39,295 bases of DNA from Candidatus Polarisedimenticola svalbardensis (GCA_014764515.1 JACXWD010000021.1:1-39295); one strand, 5' to 3'. Shown: positions 15,721-23,722, counted from the first letter of the stretch. Notes: generated by a model not told the origin, from the sequence alone. Translations and numbers: made by a program.

Positions 15721-16817
15721 CCCGGCCGGATCTGCTGGTGGTAGGTGGCGGGCCGGTCGGCCTGGCGGTGGCGATCCGGGCCCGTCAGAAGGAGCTGTCG
15801 GTCCGTCTTATTGATTCCGCTTCACCGCCGATGGACAAAGCGTGTGGAGAAGGGCTGATGCCCGACGGAGTCGGTCTGCTGGAACAGCTGGGTGTCCAGG
15901 CCGGCGGGCTGGAACACAAACCGTTCGGTGGCATCCGTTACCTCTCCGAGGAGGTCACCGTTGAGGGCCTGTTCCCCGGGCCGCCAGGTCTCGGTGTGCG
16001 GCGAACCGAACTGCACCGCGCCCTGGTGGATCGAGCCGTTGAGAGCGGCGTCGACCTGCACTGGAACAGTCCGGCCCGGGGTTTTACGCCGGCCGGTGTC
16101 CTGGGTGAGAGTGGAGAACTGCAGGCCGGCTGGATCGTGGCTGCCGACGGTCTGAACTCGGTGATGCGACGAGCCGCCGGCCTGGAGGGCAGGGAGGCAC
16201 GGCGCAAACGGTTCGGTACCCACAAGCATTTCGAAATCGAACCGTGGGCCGACAGGGTCGAGGTGTACTGGGCCGAAGGTTGCGAGGCGTACGTCACGCC
16301 GGTGGGGCCGAATTCAATAGGCGTTGCGATTTTGTGGAGTGGCGACAAGCGTCCCTGGCCCGAACTGCTCCGGCTGTTTCCCGAACTCCGGGATCGCTTG
16401 CGGCAGGCCGGCTCCGGCTCGGCCGAGCGAGGCGCAGGCCCGATGGAGCAGCGCGCCCTGGCGGTTTATCGCGGCAACCTGGCCCTGGCAGGAGATGCGG
16501 CCGGGTACCTGGACGCCATCACCGGGGAAGGGTTGGCGGTCGGGTTCCGGCAGGCGTTTGCCGTAGTGGACGCCATCGTTCAAGGCGATCTGGCCGGCTA
16601 TGCCAGGGAGTATCGCCGGATCGTAAGGGTGCCGAACGCCATGACCCGGTTGTTGATGAAGATCGGCGAGAAGCCTGAGTTGCGTAATAAATTTCTCTGG
16701 ACCCTGGCGGAGAATCCGGGCCTGTTCGACCGCTTGCTGGCGGTCATGACCCGGTCGATCCCCGCCCGCGCCCTCGGCATCGGGAACGCCGTCCGCCTCC
16801 TCCGCACGCTGTTCTAA
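15717..16817 (+). CDS. FAD-dependent oxidoreductase/monooxygenase (SrsC-like position)
   Basis: The 366-aa flavoprotein has an N-terminal Rossmann motif VVGGGPVG (8-15), the segment KACGEGLMP (41-49) shared with geranylgeranyl-reductase-like flavoenzymes, RRTELHRAL, a mid-protein VAADGLNS and the FAD-ribose motif LAGDAAGYLDAITGEGL. In srsABC the third gene encodes a flavin hydroxylase that oxidises the methylated phenolic lipid toward a quinone; this gene holds the same position. A role in ring hydroxylation is inferred; double-bond reduction on an isoprenoid is the main alternative. TTG 15717 has GGAGG (15705-15709) upstream. The stop codon begins a terminator hairpin. Confidence 0.88.
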   Translation: MTRPDLLVVGGGPVGLAVAIRARQKELSVRLIDSASPPMDKACGEGLMPDGVGLLEQLGVQAGGLEHKPFGGIRYLSEEVTVEGLFPGPPGLGVRRTELHRALVDRAVESGVDLHWNSPARGFTPAGVLGESGELQAGWIVAADGLNSVMRRAAGLEGREARRKRFGTHKHFEIEPWADRVEVYWAEGCEAYVTPVGPNSIGVAILWSGDKRPWPELLRLFPELRDRLRQAGSGSAERGAGPMEQRALAVYRGNLALAGDAAGYLDAITGEGLAVGFRQAFAVVDAIVQGDLAGYAREYRRIVRVPNAMTRLLMKIGEKPELRNKFLWTLAENPGLFDRLLAVMTRSIPARALGIGNAVRLLRTLF

Positions 16818-16836
16818 AAGGGGTCAGGCCCCTTTT
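16816..16836. terminator. bidirectional terminator overlapping both stop codons
   Basis: AAAAGGGG (16816-16823) and CCCCTTTT (16829-16836) form a perfect 8-bp stem with loop TCAGG. The left arm starts within the TAA of the flavoprotein gene and the loop contains the stop codon of the convergent PP2C gene. A/T runs on both outer arms suit termination from either side. Confidence 0.7.
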
Positions 16837-17666
16837 CGCCTTTCGGGCCGGTACAGGATGAACGCCAGGTCGTCCGGCTTGTGAGGCTCGCCACGGTGAG
16901 GCTTCGCCATCCTGCGCAGGGCGGTGGAAGCCAGAGCCCCGGCGCAGTCTTCGAGCTTTCCCTTGCGTATCCGTTCCACGATCTCTTCCTCGAACAGGTT
17001 GTCGTACAGACCGTCACTGCCCAGGAGCACCGTGTCTCTCTGTGCCAGACCGAGCCTGGGGCCGATCTCGATCCTCATGTCCGGGATCCCGACGATGTTG
17101 GAGACCTCGTTGCGCTGGGCGTGGTTCATCGCCTCGCCCTCATCCATGAGGCCGGCTTCAAGGGCATAACCGACAGGGCCATGGGACAGGGTGCGGTGCT
17201 TCATCTTGCCCAGGCCACCGACTACCAGGATGTCCGAATCGCCGACATGGCAGGACCTCATGCGCCCTTCCTGGAGCAGGACCACGGCGATGGTGGTGGC
17301 GGCGCCGGTTCCCAGTTCACGGACCCTCTTGTTGGCCAGTTCGACCCCATTGAGCGCCGAGGCTCTCAGCTTGTTCCCGGCGGCGATACCTTCTTCTACA
17401 GCCTCGGCCATCGCCTCCACTGCAAGCCTGGAAGCCTGGGCGCCGCCGGCGTAGCCGCCGACCCCGTCGGCCACCACCAGCACCCCGGAATCATCGGGGC
17501 AGGGGATCAGGGCGGCGGAATCCTGGTTGGCCGATTCCCGGTCCGGTGACTTGACGCAGAACAATGCGACCCGGCCCCCGGCGAACGGATGCAGTTCCGC
17601 CCTCTCCATGTTGGAATCGATGAAGAACACAGGCTTCCCGGTGGCTGCTGGGGTCTCGTCGTTCAA
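16824..17666 (-). CDS. PP2C-type serine/threonine protein phosphatase
   Basis: The 280-aa metal-dependent phosphatase shows the PP2C motifs RESANQDS (43-50), VVADGVGGYAGG (64-75, metal-binding Asp67), TTIAVVLL, CHVGDSDILVV, LLGSDGLYDNL and the final PDDLAFIL. It has no membrane segment, so it probably acts in the cytoplasm on Ser/Thr phosphoproteins. TTG 17666 is chosen because GGGAG lies 5 nt upstream; TTG 17696 is a longer alternative and ATG 17609 a shorter one without a ribosome-binding site. No kinase is beside it. It is divergent from the phosphate porin gene (213 bp apart), so a link to the phosphate locus is possible but not shown. Confidence 0.9.
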   Translation of the reverse strand: MNDETPAATGKPVFFIDSNMERAELHPFAGGRVALFCVKSPDRESANQDSAALIPCPDDSGVLVVADGVGGYAGGAQASRLAVEAMAEAVEEGIAAGNKLRASALNGVELANKRVRELGTGAATTIAVVLLQEGRMRSCHVGDSDILVVGGLGKMKHRTLSHGPVGYALEAGLMDEGEAMNHAQRNEVSNIVGIPDMRIEIGPRLGLAQRDTVLLGSDGLYDNLFEEEIVERIRKGKLEDCAGALASTALRRMAKPHRGEPHKPDDLAFILYRPERRKGA

Positions 17667-17879
17667 GCGTTCTCCCGGGCGGTATTCTACCTGCAACAGG
17701 GTTAAAAATGTTTAAAAGACTGGCGATCGGCCACTGGCTATGGAAAAGGAAATAACGCTGTTAATTACAGGTAGGTCTTGTCTCCGGTGCCGGTGGCATT
17801 TCTAGGCCATTTTCGGTCATAATCATCGACCGGTCCCGGAAAGGGCCGCAAATTCAATCGGTTCCGAGGAGGAATTAGA

Positions 17880-19088
17880 ATGCGAAAGGTTGCGTTGATT
17901 ACTTTGTTGTCTCTCGTCCTGGCCCCGGTGGCATTTGGGGGAGAGGAAGAGGAAATGGCGGTCTTCCACGACAAAGGCTATCTGGTCTCGGAGTCGGAAG
18001 ACGGTAAAACCAAGTACTGGGTCGACGGCCGGATCATGCTCGATTACGGCGACATCTCCAGCGACAGCGGCGAAGCGCTGGGTGTGGCGTCAGGCTGGGA
18101 GACCCGCCGGGCCCGCCTTGCCGTCAAGACCATATTCAACGGTGAGTGGGCCGGTGAGTTCGACATGGACATCGCCGACAATGAAGTCGAGATCAAGGAC
18201 TTCTGGATGTCCTACATCGGATTCGACAACACGATCGTCAAAATCGGAAACCACAAGGTGCCGACCAGCCAGGAGGAGTTGACCTCCTCCCGCCACCTGA
18301 CGTTCATGGAACGTTCCCTGATGAACACCTTCAACGTCGGCCGCCGCATCGGCGTGAGCTACAACCGCTGGGGCGAGAAGTACCTGGTCATGGGCGGTTA
18401 CTTCGGTGAAGAGCCTGCAGCAGGTGAAGACGAGGGTGAAGACGAGGCGATGGGATTCGGCCTCCGCGCCGCTTTCGCGCCGATCAACACAGATGACAAC
18501 GTGCTGCACTTCGGTTTTTCCTACAACGACTTCGAGCCTGACGCAGGCAGCGATGACGAAGTCCGGTTCAGGACCCGCGAATTGCACCTCATGCCCCGGT
18601 TCCCGAACACCGGCAATGTGGACATGGTCAGCGATTACCAGATCCTCGGCGTCGAACTGGCGGGGCAGATGGGCGCCTGGTCGTTCCAGTCCGAATACAT
18701 GAAAGCCGATCTGACCAGGATGGCCGGAGCCCCGGACGCTTCGTATGACGGTTACTACGCCTTCGTGAGCTGGATCCCGTTCGGCGGGCAGCGCACGTAC
18801 TCCATGGACTCCGGTGAGTGGGGCGCCGTCAATCCCAAAGGTAAACGTGGTGCCCTGGAGCTCGCCCTGCGGGCCAGCAACGTGAATCTCAACGATTTCG
18901 ATGCCGGCGTCGAAGGCGGTGAAGCCGACAACATCACATTGGGCCTCAACTGGTACGCCAACGATCATGTCCGCATGATGTTCAACTACATCAAGCAGGA
19001 CAACGACGAGTTTGCCGACGGCGACGGAGATTTCCTCCCCGACGACGATCTCGACATCATTGCCGTTCGGTTCCAGCTGACCTTCTAA
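17880..19088 (+). CDS. phosphate-selective porin O/P family (OprP-like) outer-membrane protein
   Basis: The 402-aa precursor has a signal peptide (MRKVALITLLSLVLAPVAFG) and a beta-barrel with alternating aromatic strands that ends in LTF, the usual barrel-assembly signal. Family landmarks are YWVDGRIMLDYG, TRRARLAVKTIFNGEWAGEFDMDIA, IVKIGNHKVPTSQEELTSSR and NTFNVGRRIGVSYN, matching the OprP/OprO family of anion-selective porins. It is acidic overall, unlike Pseudomonas OprP, so phosphate specificity is inferred from the downstream phosphate transport genes. AGGAGG precedes ATG 17880. A strong terminator separates it from the next gene, so it may be expressed far more than the rest of the locus. 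Confidence 0.85.
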   Translation: MRKVALITLLSLVLAPVAFGGEEEEMAVFHDKGYLVSESEDGKTKYWVDGRIMLDYGDISSDSGEALGVASGWETRRARLAVKTIFNGEWAGEFDMDIADNEVEIKDFWMSYIGFDNTIVKIGNHKVPTSQEELTSSRHLTFMERSLMNTFNVGRRIGVSYNRWGEKYLVMGGYFGEEPAAGEDEGEDEAMGFGLRAAFAPINTDDNVLHFGFSYNDFEPDAGSDDEVRFRTRELHLMPRFPNTGNVDMVSDYQILGVELAGQMGAWSFQSEYMKADLTRMAGAPDASYDGYYAFVSWIPFGGQRTYSMDSGEWGAVNPKGKRGALELALRASNVNLNDFDAGVEGGEADNITLGLNWYANDHVRMMFNYIKQDNDEFADGDGDFLPDDDLDIIAVRFQLTF

Positions 19089-19102
19089 TCGGATGATCTC
19101 TA

Positions 19103-19139
19103 AGACCAGGGGGCTTTTGCCCCCTGGTCTTTTGTTTTT
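19103..19139 (+). terminator. strong rho-independent terminator after the porin gene
   Basis: AGACCAGGGGG (19103-19113) pairs perfectly with CCCCCTGGTCT (19120-19130) around a short CTTTTG loop, followed by TTTTGTTTTT. Since the following genes have the same orientation with only 43 bp more before the next start, read-through or a hidden promoter must drive them. Confidence 0.92.
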
Positions 19140-19182
19140 CAACCGCCAGGATTCCAGGTGGATGCGGTGACAGGGAGAAGTG

Positions 19183-19791
19183 ATGGCTGAAATCAAACCA
19201 AGGTTCGAGTTCCGAACTTTCGCCCGTGGGCTGGGATCGGTCGAGAGACGGTTCCGCGAACTCGCCCCTGTTGAGCGTATCCGGGAAAGCTCCGAGATCT
19301 ACATCATGTCCAGGGGCAACAACGAGAACAATACCAAGCTCCGCGACGCCAAAATGGATATCAAGGTGTTCGTCCGGGAAGACCGTGGTCTGGAGCAGTG
19401 GAACCCCAGGATGAAAGGCGAGTTCCCCATGGAGACCGCCGTCCTTCGCGACGATGTGTTTCCGGCCCTGGGAGTCAATCATCCTGAATTCAAAAGAGAG
19501 GTCTACTCCCTTGAACAATACCTCTCCGAGGTGATCGAGCCTCATCCCGACCTGCAGGCGGTATCGGTTCACAAGCGGAGGTTCGGCTTCACCATCAACG
19601 ACTGTATTGCGGAAATGGGCGAGATCTATATCAACGGCGCGAAAATTTATACAGCCAACCTGGAATCCGTCAACGTGGATGCGATCCTAAACGGGATGAA
19701 AATGGTCGGTCTCGATGGCTATGAAAACATCAACTACCTCATGGCGATCAAGAAAGTGATCGGTATGGAAAAAGGCCCGATTCCCTGGTAG
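19183..19791 (+). CDS. divergent CYTH/triphosphate-tunnel-like protein, uncharacterised
   Basis: I place this 202-aa soluble protein tentatively in the CYTH (triphosphate tunnel metalloenzyme) superfamily. The strand order looks right: RFEFRTF at 7-13 where ExExK normally sits, a basic strand NNTKLRDAKMDIKVFV (49-64), EQWNPRMKGEFPM (71-83), HKRRFGFTINDCIAEMGEIYI (130-150), then KIYTANLESVNVDAIL and a C-terminal helix with YENINYLMAIKKVIGM. The canonical ExExK is degenerate (first Glu and Lys replaced), so activity or metal use may differ. It sits directly before a canonical CYTH gene (26 bp) and inside a phosphate-transport run. It may bind or process polyphosphate; this is inference. ATG 19183 has GGGAG 5 nt upstream. 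Confidence 0.6.
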   Translation: MAEIKPRFEFRTFARGLGSVERRFRELAPVERIRESSEIYIMSRGNNENNTKLRDAKMDIKVFVREDRGLEQWNPRMKGEFPMETAVLRDDVFPALGVNHPEFKREVYSLEQYLSEVIEPHPDLQAVSVHKRRFGFTINDCIAEMGEIYINGAKIYTANLESVNVDAILNGMKMVGLDGYENINYLMAIKKVIGMEKGPIPW

Positions 19792-19817
19792 GCAAGGATC
19801 TGGTTCAGGAGCAGCAA

Positions 19818-20279
19818 ATGGGAAAAGAGATCGAAAGAAAGTTCCTCGTTTCGGGCGACGACTGGCGATCGCTAGGGAAGGCGATTCGATACCGTCAGGG
19901 TTACCTGTCTTCGACCAAGGAACGTGTCGTGCGGGTTCGCACCATCGATGACAGCGGTTTCCTGACAATCAAGGGCATTACCGAAGGGTTGTCGCGCCTG
20001 GAGTTCGAATACGACATCCCTGCCGACGACGCCGGGAGTCTTCTGGACCTCTGCGAAAAACCGCTGATCGAAAAGACCCGGACCAAGATCCCCATCGGAG
20101 AGCTGGTATGGGAGGTGGACGAGTTCTTCGGTGACAACGCCGGATTGATCGTGGCGGAGGTGGAGCTTGAAGATGAGAGCCAGTCCGTCGACCTGCCGTC
20201 CTGGATCGGAGAGGAAGTGTCCGGGGATCCGCGTTACTTCAACTCCAACCTGATCAAACATCCGTACACAAGCTGGTAG
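19818..20279 (+). CDS. CYTH domain protein, probable inorganic triphosphatase
   Basis: The 153-aa protein is a compact triphosphate tunnel metalloenzyme. It has ExExK in KEIERKFLV (residues 3-11), YRQGYL, the RVRVRTI-type basic strand (VVRVRTI), FLTIKG, RLEFEYDIP, KTRTKIPIGELVWEVDEF and the late AEVELEDE, which supply the basic and acidic residues lining the tunnel. Short CYTH proteins of this size (NeuTTM type) hydrolyse tripolyphosphate. It lacks the CHAD domain found in longer YgiF-like proteins. The position between a divergent CYTH-like gene and a DASS transporter gene, 31 bp before the latter, suggests a role in phosphate or polyphosphate metabolism. AGGAG lies before ATG 19818. Confidence 0.9.
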   Translation: MGKEIERKFLVSGDDWRSLGKAIRYRQGYLSSTKERVVRVRTIDDSGFLTIKGITEGLSRLEFEYDIPADDAGSLLDLCEKPLIEKTRTKIPIGELVWEVDEFFGDNAGLIVAEVELEDESQSVDLPSWIGEEVSGDPRYFNSNLIKHPYTSW

Positions 20280-20310
20280 AGCCTGACGCCATCGCAGGAA
20301 AGGGAAATCC

Positions 20311-21915
20311 ATGGCCGACAAGGTAGAGCCATTCGACCCTCTGGACATGAGCCACTACCGTGTGGAGAAGCTCAAGGTCCGTCAGAAAAAAGGGGTAGAA
20401 CGGTGGATGGCGATCCTCGGCATGCCGCTGGCGATCCTCTCCTTCCTGGTCATCTACTTCGGACTGGATGTAGCCTTCCTGCAGAACATCGATCCGTCCG
20501 GTCTGGGCAGTACGGCGCTGAAGCGGTTCGAGGAGCTGGGTCCGGAGGGGTTCTCGAGAGCCAATATCGCCATGCTGGCAGTCTTTGCCGCCGCGATAAT
20601 TCTCTGGGTTACCGAGGCGGTCCCGAACTACCTGACTTCGCTGATTGTGATCATCACCATGGTGCTCACCAATGTGATCTCGGAGGTTGATGCGTACCAC
20701 CAGCTCGGCCACCGGGTGATGTGGCTGAACATTCTTTCCTTCGTACTGGCCAGCATGCTGGTGAAGACCCAGGTGGCGAAACGGTTCGCCTTGTGGTTCA
20801 TCGTCAGGTTCGGCAAGAGCGCCTCCTCCATATTCCTCAGTTTCATTGTCATCAACGTCGTCCTGTCGGCCTTCATTTCGGCCACCACCGCCAAGGCCGC
20901 CATCCTGTTGCCGATATTCATGGTCATCGCAGCGGTCTACGGAGCCGATGGATCCAAACGGAACAATTTCGGCAGGAACCTGGTTCTGCAGAACCTGTTC
21001 CAGATCAACATTTCCGCCGGAGGCTTCATCACAGGGTCCGGAGCCAACCTGCTTGCAGGCATGCTGATCGCAGGCGCCATCGGGAGCCCGGACTTCCTCT
21101 ATGGCGACTGGCTGGTGGCAGCATTCCCGATCTCCATGGCCCTCATCTTTATCGGCTGGATTGTGGGAACGCGCTGGATTTTCCCCATGACTCCGGAGGA
21201 ACGACGGCCCCAGATCGAAGGGGGCATGGAGCGGCTGAAACAGGAGCTCCATAAACTCGGACCCCTGAAATGGGAAGAGATCCGGGCGGTGGCGATATTC
21301 CTGGTGGTTCTCGCCCTGTGGGTGACGGACCGTTACCACGGCATCAGCAAGACGGCCACCGCCTTCCTGGGAGCGGTGACCGCGCTGCTTCCGAGGGTCG
21401 GCATCGTCAAATGGAATGACGTCGACATCCCGTGGCACCTCCTGCTGTTCTCGGCCGGGGCCTACACCCTGGGGGCTGGTCTCAAGACCACCGACCTGGC
21501 ATCGCTGGCGGTGGACGCCGGCTTCGATAAGCTGGGGCTGGGGGAGGGCACCCCGTTCTGGGTTCTTTACCTTCTGTTGACCGGCGGCATGATCTTCAGT
21601 TCGCTGCTGTCCCAATCCAAGACCATGCGAACCCTGGTATTCGTGCCGATCGCCATCGGAACGGCCCAACGTTTCGGCTTCAGCGTGCTCAGCCTGGCAT
21701 TTCCCGTTGCTCTTCTGATCGAGCACGTCTACGCGCTGCCGTTCAACTCCAAGCCTGCCGCCCTGCTTTACCTCACCGACCATTACAGCTGGTCGGATAC
21801 CTTCAAGTTCGGATTCGTCATGCTGGTTATCGGATGGATCATGAGCATCCTGATGGGCGAGACGTACCTGCGCTTTCTCGGATACACACCGGACGGTGTG
21901 TTCGGCCTCTTTTAG
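20311..21915 (+). CDS. SLC13/DASS family anion transporter
   Basis: The 534-aa inner-membrane protein has about twelve transmembrane segments and the fold signatures of the divalent-anion:Na+ symporter family (ILWVTEAVPNYLTSL near residue 95, DVDIPWHLLLFSAGAYTLGAGL near 375). The two substrate/Na+ motifs, normally SNT, read SATTAKAAILLPI and SQSKTMRTLVFVPIAI, so the ligand may not be a dicarboxylate. The N-terminus (40 residues) is hydrophilic, with no SPX domain. In yeast, SLC13-like Pho87/90/91 carry phosphate; the location beside DUF47 and PiT genes makes phosphate a reasonable guess, with sulfate, arsenate or citrate as alternatives. AGGAAAGGG precedes the ATG. Confidence 0.88.
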   Translation: MADKVEPFDPLDMSHYRVEKLKVRQKKGVERWMAILGMPLAILSFLVIYFGLDVAFLQNIDPSGLGSTALKRFEELGPEGFSRANIAMLAVFAAAIILWVTEAVPNYLTSLIVIITMVLTNVISEVDAYHQLGHRVMWLNILSFVLASMLVKTQVAKRFALWFIVRFGKSASSIFLSFIVINVVLSAFISATTAKAAILLPIFMVIAAVYGADGSKRNNFGRNLVLQNLFQINISAGGFITGSGANLLAGMLIAGAIGSPDFLYGDWLVAAFPISMALIFIGWIVGTRWIFPMTPEERRPQIEGGMERLKQELHKLGPLKWEEIRAVAIFLVVLALWVTDRYHGISKTATAFLGAVTALLPRVGIVKWNDVDIPWHLLLFSAGAYTLGAGLKTTDLASLAVDAGFDKLGLGEGTPFWVLYLLLTGGMIFSSLLSQSKTMRTLVFVPIAIGTAQRFGFSVLSLAFPVALLIEHVYALPFNSKPAALLYLTDHYSWSDTFKFGFVMLVIGWIMSILMGETYLRFLGYTPDGVFGLF

Positions 21916-21946
21916 GCTTTGACTCCTCGGCCGATTGGAGCGTGAC

Positions 21947-22591
21947 ATGGGTATCTTCTTCAAAAAAACAAGGGACCTTGAGAACGAGATCGATCTGTTC
22001 CTGGACATGATCGTGAACGGCTCCCTGCAGTTTCAGAAGGGTATCGAATACTATCTCCATGACCGCAAAGAGGAGTTCGAAGGCAGTTGCCGGCGGCTTT
22101 CGGAGATTGAATCCCAGGCCGACGAGCTTCGGCGCAAGGTGGCGAGGAAGCTGTACGTTCACACCCTGATCCCCGATTCGAGAGGGGATGTTCTCGGCCT
22201 TCTGGAAAGTTCCGACAAGGTGTTGAACCAGCTGGAGGAAACCCTCTCCCAGTTCTCCGTGGAGTTCCCGGAGATCATCCCCGAGGTTCGAGAACTGTTC
22301 CAGGAGCTGGCCGATACGGCGGTACTGTCGGTGGATAGCATGGTCCGGGGCGTACGAGCCTACTTCCGCGACCTCTCGGCGGTCCGGGATTATCTTGGCA
22401 AGGTGAACTATTACGAGAAGGAGACCGATCGCATCGCCGAAGAGATCAAGCGCATCGTTTTTCGCCAGGACCTGCGTCTCTCCCACAAGTTCCACCAGCG
22501 CTATTTCGCCTTGCACATCGAAGCTGTCGCCGATGAGGCGGAAGACGTCTGTGACCGCCTAGCCATCGCATGCATCAAGCGAGATGTTTAA
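21947..22591 (+). CDS. DUF47/PhoU-like accessory protein (TIGR00153 type)
   Basis: The 214-aa all-helical cytoplasmic protein begins with the family's MGIFFKKTRDLENEIDLFLDM and continues through RLSEIESQADELRRKVARKLY, LLESSDKVLNQLEETL and YYEKETDRIAEEIKR. DUF47 proteins are PhoU-like regulators usually encoded directly before a PiT permease, as here (3 bp between stop and start). They are thought to tune PiT activity; metal-binding ExxD-like residues in the helices fit this. GGAG is 6 nt before ATG 21947. Confidence 0.93.
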   Translation: MGIFFKKTRDLENEIDLFLDMIVNGSLQFQKGIEYYLHDRKEEFEGSCRRLSEIESQADELRRKVARKLYVHTLIPDSRGDVLGLLESSDKVLNQLEETLSQFSVEFPEIIPEVRELFQELADTAVLSVDSMVRGVRAYFRDLSAVRDYLGKVNYYEKETDRIAEEIKRIVFRQDLRLSHKFHQRYFALHIEAVADEAEDVCDRLAIACIKRDV

Positions 22592-22594
22592 GCG

Positions 22595-23635
22595 ATGATC
22601 TGGCTCTTTCTTCTCAGTGGGCTCTTTCTCGGGTGGTCGCTGGGAGCCAATGATGCCGCCAATATCTTCGGCACGGCGGTGGGAAGCCGCATGGTCCGTT
22701 TCAGGACCGCCGCCATCGTCTCCGGCATCTTCGTGATCCTGGGGGCGGTCATCAGCGGCGCCGGAGCGAGCCACACCCTGGGAAAGCTGGGTGAAATCAA
22801 CGCCATTGCAGGCGCCTCCACGGTTGCACTGGCAGCAGCGGTGACCGTGGCCTGGATGACCAAGGCCGGTTTGCCGGTTTCCACATCCCAGGCGATCGTC
22901 GGCGCCATCGTGGGCTGGAACCTGTTCTCCGGATCGCCTACCGATATGGGTGCGCTGACCAAGATCGTCTCGACCTGGGTGCTGTGCCCGGTGCTGGCCG
23001 GCCTGTTCGCCATCGTTCTTTACAAGGCGTTCAAGCTGTTCCTCGGCAAGAACCGGCTTCATCTGCTGGAGATCGACGCCTACACCCGTGCGGCGCTGAT
23101 CCTGGTAGGCGCCTTCGGCGCCTACTCCCTTGGAGCCAACAACATCGCCAACGTGATGGGTGTGTTCGTGCCGTCCTCACCGTTTAGTGATTTCAGCCTG
23201 TCCGGGTTCAGCTTTTCCGGAATTCAGATCCTGTTCCTGGTGGGGGCGATCGCCATCGCAGTGGGGATATTCACGTATTCGTTCAAAGTGATGGCGACGG
23301 TGGGAAACGAACTCTTCAAGTTGACCCCGGTGATGGCGCTGATCGTGGTCCTCTCCGAATCTCTGGTCCTGTTTCTATTCGCCTCCAGGGGACTGGAGTC
23401 ATGGCTCCTGTCTCACGGCCTGCCGACAATCCCGCTGGTTCCGGTTTCCAGTTCTCAGGCGGTGATCGGAGCAGTCGTAGGGATCAGCCTGGCCCGGGGA
23501 GGGAGGGGCCTGGATCTCAAGACCCTGTTCCGTGTCGGGTCCGGGTGGGTGACCACACCGGCGTTCTCGACCCTGCTGGCGTTCATACTTCTGTTTATCG
23601 TGCAGAACGTGTTCGAGCTGGCGGTTCACCAGTAG
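22595..23635 (+). CDS. PiT-family inorganic phosphate permease
   Basis: The 346-aa membrane protein shows the internal duplication of the PHO4/PiT family: GANDAANIFGTAVGSR (17-32) and GANNIANVMGVF (180-191), and the paired PVSTSQAIVGAIVG (95-108) and PVSSSQAVIGAVVG. It should import inorganic phosphate (as metal phosphate with H+, or Na+-coupled). Arsenate often enters by such carriers, which makes the arsM module 3 kb away noteworthy. It is translationally coupled to DUF47. No clear terminator follows before the convergent hydrolase gene. Confidence 0.95.
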   Translation: MIWLFLLSGLFLGWSLGANDAANIFGTAVGSRMVRFRTAAIVSGIFVILGAVISGAGASHTLGKLGEINAIAGASTVALAAAVTVAWMTKAGLPVSTSQAIVGAIVGWNLFSGSPTDMGALTKIVSTWVLCPVLAGLFAIVLYKAFKLFLGKNRLHLLEIDAYTRAALILVGAFGAYSLGANNIANVMGVFVPSSPFSDFSLSGFSFSGIQILFLVGAIAIAVGIFTYSFKVMATVGNELFKLTPVMALIVVLSESLVLFLFASRGLESWLLSHGLPTIPLVPVSSSQAVIGAVVGISLARGGRGLDLKTLFRVGSGWVTTPAFSTLLAFILLFIVQNVFELAVHQ

Positions 23636-23722
23636 GGAATACCGGACTCGGTTCCTCTATTCGGCCTACCGCTCTTGTCCCTGCCGTGCTGTAGAGAATG
23701 TTGTGCCGGCGAGGGCCGCCGG

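Noticed and set aside
6633-16836. A shared dispersed repeat based on GGGGTC...GGCCCC at 6635 and 16820
   Set aside because: The similarity is limited to the G/C stem of two terminators; loops and flanks differ.
16881-17549. A 222-codon plus-strand frame opposite the PP2C gene
   Set aside because: All PP2C motifs are intact on the minus strand; the antisense product looks random and His/Gly-rich.
17700-17879. Possible Pho box upstream of the porin gene
   Set aside because: Only a single CGGTCAT-like half-site was found; the two spaced direct repeats of a PhoB site are missing.
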